A stretch of DNA of 64,000 nucleotides from Desulfovibrio mangrovi (GTDB lineage: Bacteria > Desulfobacterota > Desulfovibrionia > Desulfovibrionales > Desulfovibrionaceae). The position numbers were made by a program, and so were the translations under genes. This document shows, in pieces, positions 34,429 to 43,716 of this stretch (position 1 is the stretch's first letter; every line of letters begins with the position of its first letter). The notes under the pieces were generated by a model. It was not told the DNA's origin and made no database searches. It saw only the letters and a program-made list of their open reading frames with translations. The stretch is from the NCBI RefSeq assembly GCF_026230175.1, contig NZ_CP104208.1:372001-436000 (forward strand), given 5' to 3'.

Positions 34429-36846
34429 TTAGCTGGGGAAGACCAGCGGGATCAGGTCGTCAATGCGTTCTGCCGTATGCACTTCAATCTTCTTGAGCAG
34501 TTCCGCAGGAACATCTTCAAGGTCCTTCACGTTCTGGCTGGGGATGATCACGTGACCGAGGCCGCGCGTCACACCGGCAAGAATCTTTTCCTTGATACCG
34601 CCCACAGGCATGACCCTGCCGCGCAGGGTGATTTCACCCGTCATGCAGAGATCGCTGTTCACGGGCTTGCCGGAAAGGGCGGAGATGAGCGCGGATACCA
34701 GCGTCACACCGGCAGAGGGGCCGTCCTTGGGTGTGGCGCCTGCAGGAACGTGGATGTGGATATCCAGCTTTTCGAGGAAGTCGGGATCGATGCCCAACTG
34801 CTCCGCATGGGCGCGCGCATAGCTCATGGCAGCCTGGGCGGATTCCTTCATCACGTCACCAAGCTGGCCGGTGAGCGTGAGTTTGCCCTTGCCTTTCATG
34901 GTGGACACTTCGATGTGCAGAATCTCGCCGCCGAAGGGCGTCCACGCAAGACCCATGGCCACGCCGGGGAGCAGTTCCTTCTCGCGCTCCTCATCAAGGT
35001 AGCGGGGAATGCCCAAGAGCTTGGGCAGGGTCTTCAGGGTAACTTTGAAGGGGCCCTTTTTGCCTTCGGCCTTTTTACGGGCCAGCTTGCGGCAGACGGA
35101 GCCGATTTCGCGTTCAAGATTTCGCAGGCCTGCCTCGCGGGTATATTCCTGAATGATCTTGGTGATGACGGTATCCGGAATGACGGCGTCATCCATGGTC
35201 AGACCGTTTTCCTCGGTCTGGCGGGGAATGAGATAACGCCGCGCGATGCTGGCCTTTTCCTGCAGGGTGTAGCCCGGAATCTGGATGATCTCCATGCGGT
35301 CGCGCAGGGGCGCGGGAATGGTATCCAGCTGGTTTGCAGTGCAGATGAACATGACCTTGGAAAGATCAAAGGGCACGTTCAAATAGTGATCGGAGAAGGA
35401 GAAGTTCTGTTCGGGATCCAGCACTTCCAGCAGGGCGGACGAGGGGTCGCCGCGGAAATCGGAGCCGAGCTTGTCTATCTCGTCCAGCATGATCACGGGG
35501 TTACGGGTGCCGAGCTGCTTGATGATCTGAATGATACGGCCCGGCATGGCTCCGATGTAGGTGCGGCGGTGGCCGCGGATTTCCGCCTCATCACGCATGC
35601 CGCCAAGGGAAACGCGTGAGAACTTGCGGCCGAGAGCACGGGCAATGGAACGTCCGAGCGACGTCTTGCCCACGCCGGGAGGGCCTGCAAAGCACAGGAT
35701 GGGCCCCTTGGACTTGGGGTTGAGCTTGCGGACGGAGAGATATTCCAGAATACGGTCCTTGACCTTTTCAAGGCCGTAGTGGTCGTCGTTGAGGATGGTT
35801 TCCGCCGTGGGAATGTCCAATCTGTCGCGGGAAAGTTTTTTCCAGGGCAGTTCGCCGAGCCATTCCAGATAGGTACGTACCACGGTGGCTTCGGAGGCAT
35901 CGGGATGCATGGAGGCGAGGCGGCGCAGCTGCTTGTCTGCTTCCTTGCGTACATCTTTGGGCAGGCCCGCCTTTTCGATCATGCGGGCGAGTTCTTCAAT
36001 GTCGTCATCGCCGGACTCGCCTTCGCCCAGTTCGCGGCGGATGGCCTTGAGCTGTTCGCGCAGGTAGTAGTCTTTCTGCGCCTTGTCCATGCCTTCGCGG
36101 GCCATGTTCTGGATCTTGGCCTGCATGGCGGCGACTTCTGTTTCCTTCACCAACTGGTTGTTCACCAGTTGCAGGCGTTCAAGGGGATCGGTGCATTCCA
36201 GAATGAGCTGGGCATCGTTCACCTTCATGCGCAGGTTTGCGGCGATGAGGTCCGCAAGACGGCCGGGATCGTTGACGCTGTTCAGCACGGACATGATGTC
36301 CGAGGTGGCCACGCCGCGCAACGAGAGAATGCGCTCGCTCTGTTCGCGGGCCGCGCGCATCATGGCTTCCTGCTCCACGGTGAGCAAGTCTATTTCGGGT
36401 TCGTGAACAGCCTCAACTTCCGCAATCATGTAAGGATCTTCGGATATGAAGCGCTTCACCACGGCGCGGCTGATGCCCTGCACGAGGACCTTGAGGCGGC
36501 CATCGGGCATTTTGAGCATGCGCATGATCATGACCACGGTACCGGTCTGGTGCAGATCGTCGGGCTTGGGATCTTCCGTACTCTCATCCTTCTGGGTGGT
36601 GATCATCAGGTAGCGGCTGCCGTTCAGCGCGGCATCCACGGCCTGCACGGACTTTTCCCGCCCCACGAATAAGGGCAGGATCATGTAGTTGAACACCACG
36701 ATGTCACGTACCGGAAGAACGGGCAGCTCGGATGGAAACTCCGGCAGAGCTCCTTCCATGTCGTCGGCAAGAGAGTCGGTCACGGAGTCATCGGACATGC
36801 TGTTATCAGAAGAATCAATATCGGGTTCCAGCGTATATTCGCTCAT
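34429..36846 (-). CDS. lon: ATP-dependent Lon protease
   Basis: An 805-residue cytosolic protease. The N-terminal substrate domain starts at about residue 40 (LPVLPVRDIVVFNYMILPLF). The AAA+ domain has Walker A GPPGVGKTSLGRS and Walker B VIMLDEIDKLG. The protease domain has catalytic Ser in PKDGPSAGVTL and Lys further on (LRGRVMPVGGIKEKILAG). The first 35 residues are an acidic extension (SSDNSMSDDSVTDSLADD). It degrades damaged and regulatory proteins. GGAG lies upstream of the ATG. It follows acyP by 35 bases. Confidence 0.97.
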   Translation of the reverse strand: MSEYTLEPDIDSSDNSMSDDSVTDSLADDMEGALPEFPSELPVLPVRDIVVFNYMILPLFVGREKSVQAVDAALNGSRYLMITTQKDESTEDPKPDDLHQTGTVVMIMRMLKMPDGRLKVLVQGISRAVVKRFISEDPYMIAEVEAVHEPEIDLLTVEQEAMMRAAREQSERILSLRGVATSDIMSVLNSVNDPGRLADLIAANLRMKVNDAQLILECTDPLERLQLVNNQLVKETEVAAMQAKIQNMAREGMDKAQKDYYLREQLKAIRRELGEGESGDDDIEELARMIEKAGLPKDVRKEADKQLRRLASMHPDASEATVVRTYLEWLGELPWKKLSRDRLDIPTAETILNDDHYGLEKVKDRILEYLSVRKLNPKSKGPILCFAGPPGVGKTSLGRSIARALGRKFSRVSLGGMRDEAEIRGHRRTYIGAMPGRIIQIIKQLGTRNPVIMLDEIDKLGSDFRGDPSSALLEVLDPEQNFSFSDHYLNVPFDLSKVMFICTANQLDTIPAPLRDRMEIIQIPGYTLQEKASIARRYLIPRQTEENGLTMDDAVIPDTVITKIIQEYTREAGLRNLEREIGSVCRKLARKKAEGKKGPFKVTLKTLPKLLGIPRYLDEEREKELLPGVAMGLAWTPFGGEILHIEVSTMKGKGKLTLTGQLGDVMKESAQAAMSYARAHAEQLGIDPDFLEKLDIHIHVPAGATPKDGPSAGVTLVSALISALSGKPVNSDLCMTGEITLRGRVMPVGGIKEKILAGVTRGLGHVIIPSQNVKDLEDVPAELLKKIEVHTAERIDDLIPLVFPS

Positions 36847-36881
36847 TGGGTACTCCGTTCGGGAAAAGTATTTGGCTTGGA

Positions 36882-37157
36882 CTAATACCGTATGGAAAAG
36901 TCCGTACTGGCTTCGTCGGAAGTCGGCAGATCGGTGCAGCTTACAGCGGTAACCTCGCTGTATGCGGGCCCCTGCCAGAGATGCTCCTGCAACTTGCCAA
37001 TGGCATCTGGCGCTCCGGTGGCCGTCAACTCAACGGAACCATCCGGCAGGTTGCGCACCCATCCTGTCAGTTTCAGAGGGAGGGCCGTGCGGACGGTCCA
37101 GAAACGGTATCCCACCCCTTGTACTCTGCCGTGTACGATGCATCTGCATGTTTTCAT
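36882..37157 (-). CDS. acyP: Acylphosphatase
   Basis: A 91-residue enzyme that hydrolyses acyl phosphates. The phosphate loop VHGRVQGVGYRFWT carries the catalytic Arg, and GWVRNLPDGSVELTATG carries the catalytic Asn. Length and order match the family. The ATG at 37155-37157 starts MKTCRCIVHGRVQ; longer frames upstream are unlike the family. It lies between radC and lon on the same strand, so the three are probably one operon. Confidence 0.93.
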   Translation of the reverse strand: MKTCRCIVHGRVQGVGYRFWTVRTALPLKLTGWVRNLPDGSVELTATGAPDAIGKLQEHLWQGPAYSEVTAVSCTDLPTSDEASTDFSIRY

Positions 37158-37201
37158 GGCAAATCCCTGAATTGGCCGGATGTTGGTTGCACTTGCCGGT
37201 G

Positions 37202-37879
37202 TTAAATGAGGCCTTCGCTTTTCAAACTGTAATAGTCGCCTTCGGTGACGATGATGTGGTCCAGTACCCGAATGCCCAGCGCCTGACCGGAGCGGATGAT
37301 CTGTCGTGTGATCTCCACGTCCGGTGTGGAAGGAACAGGATTGCCGCCGGGATGGTTGTGCACGATGACCAGAGAGCTTGCTTTGTTCCCTAGCGCCATT
37401 TCCATGAGGTCTCGGGGATATATCATGGTCGTGTTCACGGTTCCGGTGGAAATGCGTTCCCATGCGAGCAGCCGGTTCTGGTTGTCCAGAAACACCGCCC
37501 AGAATTCCTCATGCGGCAGAGAGCCGAGCCTGAGTCTTGCCATGGCAACGATGTCCGTCGGTCCGGCAAGTGTGGCGCGCTCTCTGACAGGGGATTCAAG
37601 ACAACGCGTCATGAGCTCTCGCAACAGCAGCCACTGGTTTTCCAGTGACGGTCCGAAGCCAGCTATGCCGCGGAGTTCTGCAGGACGGGCATGTAACACG
37701 CCGTGCAGAGTCTTGAATCTGGACAGCAATTCCTTGGCCAACGGTTTGGTATCACAGCGGGTGAGCACGGTACCGAGCACCAGTTCCAGAAGCTCGTAGT
37801 CTGCGAGTTGTCTCGCATCCTTCTTCAATTTCTGGCGCAGGCGCTCCCTATGGCCATGAAAATGCGGTTTGCTGTCCAT
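37202..37879 (-). CDS. radC: RadC family JAB/MPN-domain protein
   Basis: A 225-residue protein. Residues about 1-90 hold helix-hairpin-helix elements (LADYELLELVLGTVLTR, LRGIAGFGPSL). Residues about 105-225 form the JAB domain with metal-ligand motif HNHPGGNPVPSTPD and an upstream Glu in HEEFWAVFLD. The family was once linked to DNA repair; the true biochemical activity is unsettled. It starts the radC-acyP-lon group and is 75 bases from holA. Confidence 0.9.
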   Translation of the reverse strand: MDSKPHFHGHRERLRQKLKKDARQLADYELLELVLGTVLTRCDTKPLAKELLSRFKTLHGVLHARPAELRGIAGFGPSLENQWLLLRELMTRCLESPVRERATLAGPTDIVAMARLRLGSLPHEEFWAVFLDNQNRLLAWERISTGTVNTTMIYPRDLMEMALGNKASSLVIVHNHPGGNPVPSTPDVEITRQIIRSGQALGIRVLDHIIVTEGDYYSLKSEGLI

Positions 37880-37954
37880 AATAAGTAATAAATAGCGTGA
37901 AGCAAGCTGAAATTCGAGAGAAAAGTGGTCTGTAGCGTGGAAAAACGGGAAAAA

Positions 37955-38971
37955 TCAACGTCGGTAGGTGGCTGACGTGTGCGGCGGGCGTTGCTGGGAG
38001 CCTTTCAAGCTGCCAAACAAGGCAATGAGACCGGCTACGAGCATTTCCATGGCCTGTTCGGGTTTGCGCTCACCGGTTTTGATACCTTTTTCGGCCTCAA
38101 GGGCAAGATCCCATATGCGTGCGATGCGTGCCCGGCCCATGGTGCTGGCCAGCCGTTCCTTGTTCTGCTTGACGTTGCCGGGCAGGAAGACCTGTTCACC
38201 TGCCAGCAGCTGCCACAGAATGCGGGCTTCGCGCAGGAGCATGGCTAGGAACTTGAAGATGCCGTCTTCACCGGTGGCGTGTCCCTGTACGACCTTGCTC
38301 CAGACTTTTTCCGGTGCGTTGCCGGTTTGCAGGGCATTGATGAACGAGAAGATATCCAGTTCCGTTTCCTGTGCGATTTCAGAGGCCAGTTCCGGAGTGA
38401 TTGTGGCGTTGTCGCCTGCAGCCAGAGCCAGTTTTTCCAATTCACGGGTTGCGGCCGTGGCATCTGAGGTGAGATTCTGTGCCAGTATCTGCAGTGCCTG
38501 CGGAGGAATGGATACAGTGTTCCTGGCTGCCCAGCCGGTTACAAAATCGCGCATGTCGCGGGGGGTGAGGCCTGCGGATTCCCATATCCAGCCCTTTTTT
38601 TCGGCAAAGCCCCAGCATTTGAGGCCAGTGATGGCCTTGACCACCTTGGGCTTGCCTTTTTCGAAGGGTACCTCAAGGCACAGGAAGGGCCACGCAAGCG
38701 GGTTGAAGCTTCCCAGTGCCTGACTGAGTTTTTTCCAGTCGTCAGTGGAAAGGTTCTGGGCGTTGCGTACCACCAGACTCTTGGGGGTGGCGAAGAGACC
38801 CTGCAGCGTCAGGTTTTCCCAGAAAACGGGAGGCAGGCCTTCATCGCCCCAATACACATGACGCTGCCACTGACCATCAGGCGCAGGGTTGGCGCTGAGC
38901 TGTGCATCAATGTGATCTTTGATCAGTTGGGCGTCTGGGCAGGTGCAAATGGTGAAGCCGGGTCTGGACAT
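37955..38971 (-). CDS. holA: DNA polymerase III delta subunit
   Basis: A 338-residue clamp-loader wrench that opens the beta clamp. The N-terminal part is the AAA+-like domain (LQGLFATPKSLVVRNAQNLS, WPFLCLEVPFEKGKPKVVKA). The middle carries the helical ETELDIFSFINALQTGN segment and the C-terminal collar domain is KFLAMLLREARILWQLL. It lacks Walker motifs, as delta does. It lies downstream of lptE, with a terminator hairpin between, as in other Desulfovibrio genomes as I recall. Confidence 0.88.
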   Translation of the reverse strand: MSRPGFTICTCPDAQLIKDHIDAQLSANPAPDGQWQRHVYWGDEGLPPVFWENLTLQGLFATPKSLVVRNAQNLSTDDWKKLSQALGSFNPLAWPFLCLEVPFEKGKPKVVKAITGLKCWGFAEKKGWIWESAGLTPRDMRDFVTGWAARNTVSIPPQALQILAQNLTSDATAATRELEKLALAAGDNATITPELASEIAQETELDIFSFINALQTGNAPEKVWSKVVQGHATGEDGIFKFLAMLLREARILWQLLAGEQVFLPGNVKQNKERLASTMGRARIARIWDLALEAEKGIKTGERKPEQAMEMLVAGLIALFGSLKGSQQRPPHTSATYRR

Positions 38972-39025
38972 AGAGGCGTTTTACAGGGCTTGATGTGCGT
39001 GTGGCAAGAGTGCCGGGAGAATACG

Positions 39026-39059
39026 TAAAATGGCCTGAAAGCCGAAGCTTTCAGGCCAT
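39026..39059 (-). terminator. Terminator after lptE
   Basis: Perfect 13-base arms ATGGCCTGAAAGC (39030-39042) and GCTTTCAGGCCAT (39047-39059) with a very stable TTCG-type tetraloop on the minus strand, then TTTT. Confidence 0.75.
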
Positions 39060-39118
39060 GTATATACGATGGGGGGCCAAGGGTCCATACGGTATTGGCA
39101 TCCCGCGGCGGGGGGCAG

Positions 39119-39646
39119 CTAGAAACTGTGCCGCATGCGGTCACAGACCCGTTGTACAAGCAGTTGCGTGATGTCCGTACCGGCATCCTGCTCGTTCTTC
39201 GAGTCGTAAGTGCGCGAGAGAGATTCCTTGCCGGAGCGCCAGAATACTCTGTTTGTCTGCCCGCTGTACACGATGGCTTCAAAGCGAAGTGAAGCGGAAT
39301 AGATCAGTGTCTTGTCATCGGAGTCTCTCATGTGACTGCGCAGCATGAATTCATCAATGACTATTCGCATGGTGTAGTCCGACGGACTTGAGTCCACCCA
39401 ACTCGCCAGGTTGCGCTTGTGAATCTCGTCCCGCATGAGGGAACGGATTTTGGGCGGTAACCATGCATACATGGTGGGGTTCTCCACGGAGCCCATCCGT
39501 ATGGTGGAACGGGGATCTCCGAAGATGCCTTTCTCCTTGCCCGCAAACTGGTAGCCGCATCCGGCGAGCAGCACCGTTGCCGTGAGGACAAGCAGGACAA
39601 GGCGAACCACGCCTGCGACACTGTTCTTGCTAGTTTGCAACCACAT
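39119..39646 (-). CDS. lptE: LPS-assembly lipoprotein LptE
   Basis: A 175-residue outer-membrane lipoprotein, the plug of the LptD translocon. The signal peptide ends in the lipobox VLLAGC, followed by GYQFAG, the usual LptE start. The beta-alpha fold includes SLMRDEIHKRNLASWV and a C-terminal helix (DITQLLVQRVCDRMRHSF). The ATG lies inside the last 17 bases of leuS, so the two are translated from one message. Confidence 0.87.
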   Translation of the reverse strand: MWLQTSKNSVAGVVRLVLLVLTATVLLAGCGYQFAGKEKGIFGDPRSTIRMGSVENPTMYAWLPPKIRSLMRDEIHKRNLASWVDSSPSDYTMRIVIDEFMLRSHMRDSDDKTLIYSASLRFEAIVYSGQTNRVFWRSGKESLSRTYDSKNEQDAGTDITQLLVQRVCDRMRHSF

Positions 39647-42119
39647 TCACGAGTTTCCCGGGAATGACGATGACCTTGCGGACGGTCAGGCCTTCCACAT
39701 GCTTGGCAACGTTTTCATCGTTCAGGGCAAGAGACTTCACGGATTCCTGATCGGCATCCGCAGGCACTTCAAGACGAGCGCGTACCTTGCCGTTTACCTG
39801 TACGACTACGGTAGCCACGTCTTTGACCATGGCTTCTTCACTATATGCGGGCCAGGCTTCAAAGGCCAGACGGTTGGTGTGGCCGACGGCTTCCCACAGC
39901 TCTTCACACAGGTGAGGCGTGATGGGGGACATGAGTGCCAGTACCGTGGATACGGCGGAGGACAGGACGATTCGTCCGTTCTCGTCTTCGCGCAGTTTGT
40001 CCTTGGCAAGGTACAGATCGTTCACCAGTTCCATCACGGCTGCGATGGCGGTGTTGAACTGGAAGCGCTGGTGAATATCTTCCCCGGCCTTCTTTGCGGC
40101 TGTGTGTTCCTTGTTGCGGATGGCCTTTGCTTCCTCGGTGGTGCAGTGGGCTGCGGTGGAGGAGCAGGGCTTGACCGTGGTGAGCACGTCCATCTGTTCT
40201 TCCACAAGACGCCAGATGCGCTTGACGAAGCGGTTGGCACCTTCAATGCCCGTGTCGGACCAGTCAAAGTCGCGTTCCGGCGGAGCTGCGAAAAGGCAGA
40301 ACAGACGCACGGTGTCCGCGCCGAACTTGGCGATCATTTCTGTGGGGTCAACCACGTTACCCTTGGACTTGGACATCTTTGCACCGTCCATCAGCACCAT
40401 GCCCTGCGTGAGCAGGTTGCGGAAGGGCTCGTCAAAGTCCAGGAAGCCGCAGTCGCGCAGCGCCTTGGTGAAGAAGCGGGAGTAGAGCAGGTGCAGGATG
40501 GCGTGTTCCACGCCGCCGATGTACTGATCCACGGGTGCCCAGTAGGAAAGCGCTTCCGGCGTGAAGGGAGCCTTGTCCTGACGTGCGTCAGTGTAGCGCG
40601 CGAAGTACCAGGAGGATTCCACAAAGGTATCCATGGTGTCGGTTTCGCGGCGGGCCTTCTGGCCGCACTTGGGGCATGCGCATTCATAGAATTCTGGGCT
40701 GTCGCCGAGGGGCGAACGGCCGTCGGGGTGCGTCTGGACTTCCAGCGGCAGCACGATGGGCAGGTTCTCTTCCTTTTCGGGAACAATGCCGCAGCTGTCG
40801 CAGTATACCATGGGAATGGGGCTGCCCCAGTAACGCTGGCGGGATATGTTCCAGTCGCGCAGGCGGTAGTTGGTGGTGCGCTTGCCGCGGTTGTTCTCCT
40901 GCAGCCAGTCGGCTACACGGGCCTTGCCTTCCTCGTTGGGGGTGCCGTCGAACTGGCCGGAGTTCACCATCACGCCGGTGGCGGTGTAGGCTTCCGTCAT
41001 GTCGGCAACATCCAGCGTTGCGCCTTCAGGCTGAATGACCACCTGCATGGGCAGGTTGTACTTGCGGGCAAATTCGAAGTCGCGCTGGTCGTGAGCGGGA
41101 ACGGCCATGACCGCGCCCGTACCGTAGCTGGCCAGAACGAAGTTGGCCACGTACACCGGAATCTTCGCGCCGTTCAGTGGATTGATGCAGTATGCACCGG
41201 TGAAGACGCCTTCCTTTTCCAGCGTTTCGGAGGTGCGCTCAATGCGGTCCATGTTGCGGATGCGTTCCACGAAGGCACGCACTTCTTCCGCCTGCGGCTT
41301 GCCGTCGATGAGCTTTTCCACCAGCGGATGCTCGGGGGCAAGGCTCATGAAGGTGGCGCCGAAAATTGTGTCGGGACGGGTGGTGAACACGGTGATGGAG
41401 TCATCAATGCTCTCGATGTCGAAGGTAATCTCCGCACCCACGGACTTGCCGATCCAGTTCTCCTGCATGGAGATGACGCGATCCGGCCAGCCGCCCTTGA
41501 GCTTTTCAAGGTCTGCCAGCAGTTCTTCTGCGTAGTCGGTAATTTTCAGGAACCACTGTGCAAGATCCTTCTGTTCAACCACGCTGTCGCAGCGCCAGCA
41601 CAGACCGTCTTCCACCTGCTCGTTGGCGAGAACGGTGTTACACTTGGGGCACCAGTTCTGGGGCTGCTGTTTGCGATAGAGCAGGCCCTTTTCGTAGAAC
41701 TTGAGGATGAACAGCTGTTCCCAGTGGTAATATTCCTTGTCGCAGGTTGCGAGCTCACGACGCCAGTCGTAGGAGTAGCCAAGGCGCTTGAGCTGGGCGC
41801 GCATGTTGTCGATGTTGGCGTACGTCCACTTGGCGGGGTGGATGTTGTTCTTGATGGCGGCGTTTTCCGCAGGTAGGCCGAAGGCGTCCCAGCCCATGGG
41901 GTGCATTACGTTGCAGCCCTGCATGCGCTTGAAGCGTGCCACTACGTCGCCGATGGAGTAGTTGCGGACGTGGCCCATGTGGATGTTGCCCGAAGGATAC
42001 GGGAACATTTCAAGCACGTAGTACTTTTCCTTGTCCGAGTTGTGATCGGTATGGAAATCGCCGTATTCTGCCCAAATGCGCTGCCATTTGGTTTCTATGG
42101 CCTGCGGATCGTACTTCAT
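39630..42119 (-). CDS. leuS: Leucyl-tRNA synthetase
   Basis: An 829-residue class Ia synthetase that charges tRNA-Leu. The HIGH motif is in YPSGNIHMGHVRN, the KMSKS motif in AKMSKSKGNVVDPT, and the editing domain lies between (residues about 225-415, with GTGAVMAVPAHDQRDF). A zinc-type knob is visible as NWCPKCNTVLA and CWRC. The ATG at 42117-42119 gives MKYDPQAIETKWQRIW, the family N-terminus; an upstream ATG at 42152 would start inside a hairpin. It follows nusB with a structured 400-base gap. Confidence 0.97.
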   Translation of the reverse strand: MKYDPQAIETKWQRIWAEYGDFHTDHNSDKEKYYVLEMFPYPSGNIHMGHVRNYSIGDVVARFKRMQGCNVMHPMGWDAFGLPAENAAIKNNIHPAKWTYANIDNMRAQLKRLGYSYDWRRELATCDKEYYHWEQLFILKFYEKGLLYRKQQPQNWCPKCNTVLANEQVEDGLCWRCDSVVEQKDLAQWFLKITDYAEELLADLEKLKGGWPDRVISMQENWIGKSVGAEITFDIESIDDSITVFTTRPDTIFGATFMSLAPEHPLVEKLIDGKPQAEEVRAFVERIRNMDRIERTSETLEKEGVFTGAYCINPLNGAKIPVYVANFVLASYGTGAVMAVPAHDQRDFEFARKYNLPMQVVIQPEGATLDVADMTEAYTATGVMVNSGQFDGTPNEEGKARVADWLQENNRGKRTTNYRLRDWNISRQRYWGSPIPMVYCDSCGIVPEKEENLPIVLPLEVQTHPDGRSPLGDSPEFYECACPKCGQKARRETDTMDTFVESSWYFARYTDARQDKAPFTPEALSYWAPVDQYIGGVEHAILHLLYSRFFTKALRDCGFLDFDEPFRNLLTQGMVLMDGAKMSKSKGNVVDPTEMIAKFGADTVRLFCLFAAPPERDFDWSDTGIEGANRFVKRIWRLVEEQMDVLTTVKPCSSTAAHCTTEEAKAIRNKEHTAAKKAGEDIHQRFQFNTAIAAVMELVNDLYLAKDKLREDENGRIVLSSAVSTVLALMSPITPHLCEELWEAVGHTNRLAFEAWPAYSEEAMVKDVATVVVQVNGKVRARLEVPADADQESVKSLALNDENVAKHVEGLTVRKVIVIPGKLVNVVAN

Positions 42120-42550
42120 TCCCAACAGTTCCTTTATGTTGCTCGTGTTCACCGACCGCTGTAGCGGTCGGCTCGCGGAAAATTCTTCTGACAGTGTTCA
42201 GGTTGCCCGTGTCGTCTGGCCAGCACCATGAAAACATGATGTTTGATTGAGATTCGGTCGCTGTGGCTACCGCTGACGGTTTGCCTGTCCCGTAACCGTA
42301 AGGCCCTTTGGGGGCTGGGGTAGGGGGCATGCCGGGAGCGGGGGAGGCCTTCAATCCGCCCTCCTCATGACGGGAGAAAGCCTGCCTGCGCAGGAGCGTT
42401 TAGTTACCGGAACGACACTTTGCCTTACCTCAGCAAGGCAGGTTCTATCAAGCACTTGCCGCTCTACGGTCAGCCCTGCTGGCAAGTAAAGCGGCAAATG
42501 GGTGCGGTATAAACCGCAACCACCCGGACTGTGCCGGGTGGTTGTAAATA
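42120..42550 (-). promoter_or_regulatory. Structured leader between nusB and leuS
   Basis: No convincing gene fills this 431-base gap. It has many inverted repeats: CAACCACCCGG/CCGGGTGGTTG (42517-42544), which overlaps TGCGGT/ACCGCA (42503-42518); TTGCCGCT/AGCGGCAA (42456-42497), which overlaps CTTGCC/GGCAAG (42455-42486); TGCCTT/AAGGCA (42421-42440); and CCGACCGCT/AGCGGTCGG (42152-42171), 33 bases before leuS. Overlapping pairs suggest alternative folds. A Pro-rich frame starting TTG at 42354 runs into leuS and is weakly supported. Confidence 0.5.
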
Positions 42551-43018
42551 CTAGGCAGTGCGGGGCGCGAGCGAACCATCCTGCACGGCTTTGGCAGCGG
42601 CATCGAGGATGCCGTTAACAAAGTTGCGGGATTTTTCGTCGCCGAACTGCTTTGAAAGCTCGATTGCCTCGTTAATGGCCACCTTGGGCGGCACATCCTG
42701 ACGGTACAGCATTTCGTATACTGCCAGACGGAGCAGGGTGATTTCGATCTTGCCGATACGCTCCACACGCCAGTTCTTGGCAAACTTGGCGATGACTTCG
42801 TCAAGGGCGCGGTGGTTGCTCCACACGCCTTCGATGAGTTCCCAGGCAAAGCCTTCGGGATTGGTGGGGTCGATATTCTTGTCGGCATTGTCCGGTGAAC
42901 CGGCGTACGTCTCCGCCAGTGCTTCCAAGGTTTGCACCGGAGAGAAATTCAGGCCGTACAGGATCTGAAAGGCCTGTGCGCGCGCCAGTCTGCGCGGAGG
43001 AGTCTTTTCCTTGGTCAT
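42551..43018 (-). CDS. nusB: Transcription antitermination factor NusB
   Basis: A 155-residue all-helical RNA-binding protein (RRLARAQAFQILYGLNFSPV start; ITLLRLAVYEMLYRQDVPPK, then INEAIELSKQFGDEKSRNFV near the end). With NusE it forms the antitermination complex on rRNA transcripts. It starts 3 bases after ribH, as part of the riboflavin operon, a common pairing. Confidence 0.95.
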   Translation of the reverse strand: MTKEKTPPRRLARAQAFQILYGLNFSPVQTLEALAETYAGSPDNADKNIDPTNPEGFAWELIEGVWSNHRALDEVIAKFAKNWRVERIGKIEITLLRLAVYEMLYRQDVPPKVAINEAIELSKQFGDEKSRNFVNGILDAAAKAVQDGSLAPRTA

Positions 43019-43021
43019 GGG

Positions 43022-43492
43022 TTAGATCTGCTCCAGAACGCGGAAGGTCTCCAGCATGGCGGAGGCTGCTTCCACACCCTTGTTACCGGCCTTGGAACCG
43101 GCGCGTTCGATGGCCTGATCCAGAGTGTCGCAGGTGAGCAGGCCGAACCCGACGGGCAGGTTGTACTCCAGAGAAACCTGAGCGAGGCCCTTGGCGGCTT
43201 CGTTGCAGACGAAATCAAAATGGGGGGTGGCGCCGCGAATGACCGCGCCGAGGGCTACGATGCCGTCATACTTGCCGGAAGCGGCCAGTTTCTTGGCGGC
43301 GATGGGCATTTCGAATGCACCGGGCAGGCGGACGATGGTCAGGTCTTCGCGGGAAGCACCGTTGCGTGCAAGGTAGTCAACCGCACCGCCCACCAGACGG
43401 TCAACGATGAAATCGTTGAAGCGGGTGGCGATGATGGCGACCTTCATCCCCTTGGCATCAAACTGGCCTTCAATGGTCTTCACGTGCAGCAT
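43022..43492 (-). CDS. ribH: 6,7-dimethyl-8-ribityllumazine synthase
   Basis: A 156-residue enzyme for the next-to-last step of riboflavin synthesis. Landmarks: [60 protein letters not shown] (catalytic His in the last segment), and [26 protein letters not shown] precedes the ATG. It lies between ribBA and nusB. Confidence 0.97.
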   Translation of the reverse strand: MLHVKTIEGQFDAKGMKVAIIATRFNDFIVDRLVGGAVDYLARNGASREDLTIVRLPGAFEMPIAAKKLAASGKYDGIVALGAVIRGATPHFDFVCNEAAKGLAQVSLEYNLPVGFGLLTCDTLDQAIERAGSKAGNKGVEAASAMLETFRVLEQI

Positions 43493-43550
43493 TCTGTATT
43501 CTCCTTGTCAGGGCTTGGTGCCCTGCGAAACGTCGATCATTCAGTATAGA

Positions 43551-43587
43551 ACACGCTCCCCGACCCTGAAAAGCATTAAATCAGGGT
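43551..43587 (-). promoter_or_regulatory. Hairpin between ribBA and ribH
   Basis: GCTCCCC-g-ACCCTGA pairs with TCAGGGT-a-GGGGAGC across an 11-base loop, with no T-run after it on the minus strand. It lies in the 224-base gap 43493-43716, which shows no gene. It does not match an FMN riboswitch. A message-processing or stability element is likely. Confidence 0.4.
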
Positions 43588-43716
43588 AGGGGAGCATAAA
43601 GTTTAGCCTGTTCAATCTGTTGTCGGGGCTTGGGAGCATGCTCCGGATCGTCTGGATACCAGCGGGTTCTGTTACGCTGTTCCGGATCGTTCCTGTTGCG
43701 GCTTCCCCGTCAACAG

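Noticed and set aside
42010-42354. 114-codon Pro-rich frame starting TTG before leuS
   Set aside because: GGAGG precedes the TTG, but a third of the frame overlaps leuS in another frame and the rest lies in inverted repeats; kept only as a note in the leader entry.
42120-42550. T-box leader for leuS
   Set aside because: GGGTGGTTGCGG at 42532-42543 (reverse sense considered too) only loosely resembles the T-box core, and no specifier loop was identified.
43493-43716. FMN riboswitch in the riboflavin operon
   Set aside because: The conserved FMN-element core sequences are not present; only a simple hairpin is seen, and upstream of ribD there is no gap for one.
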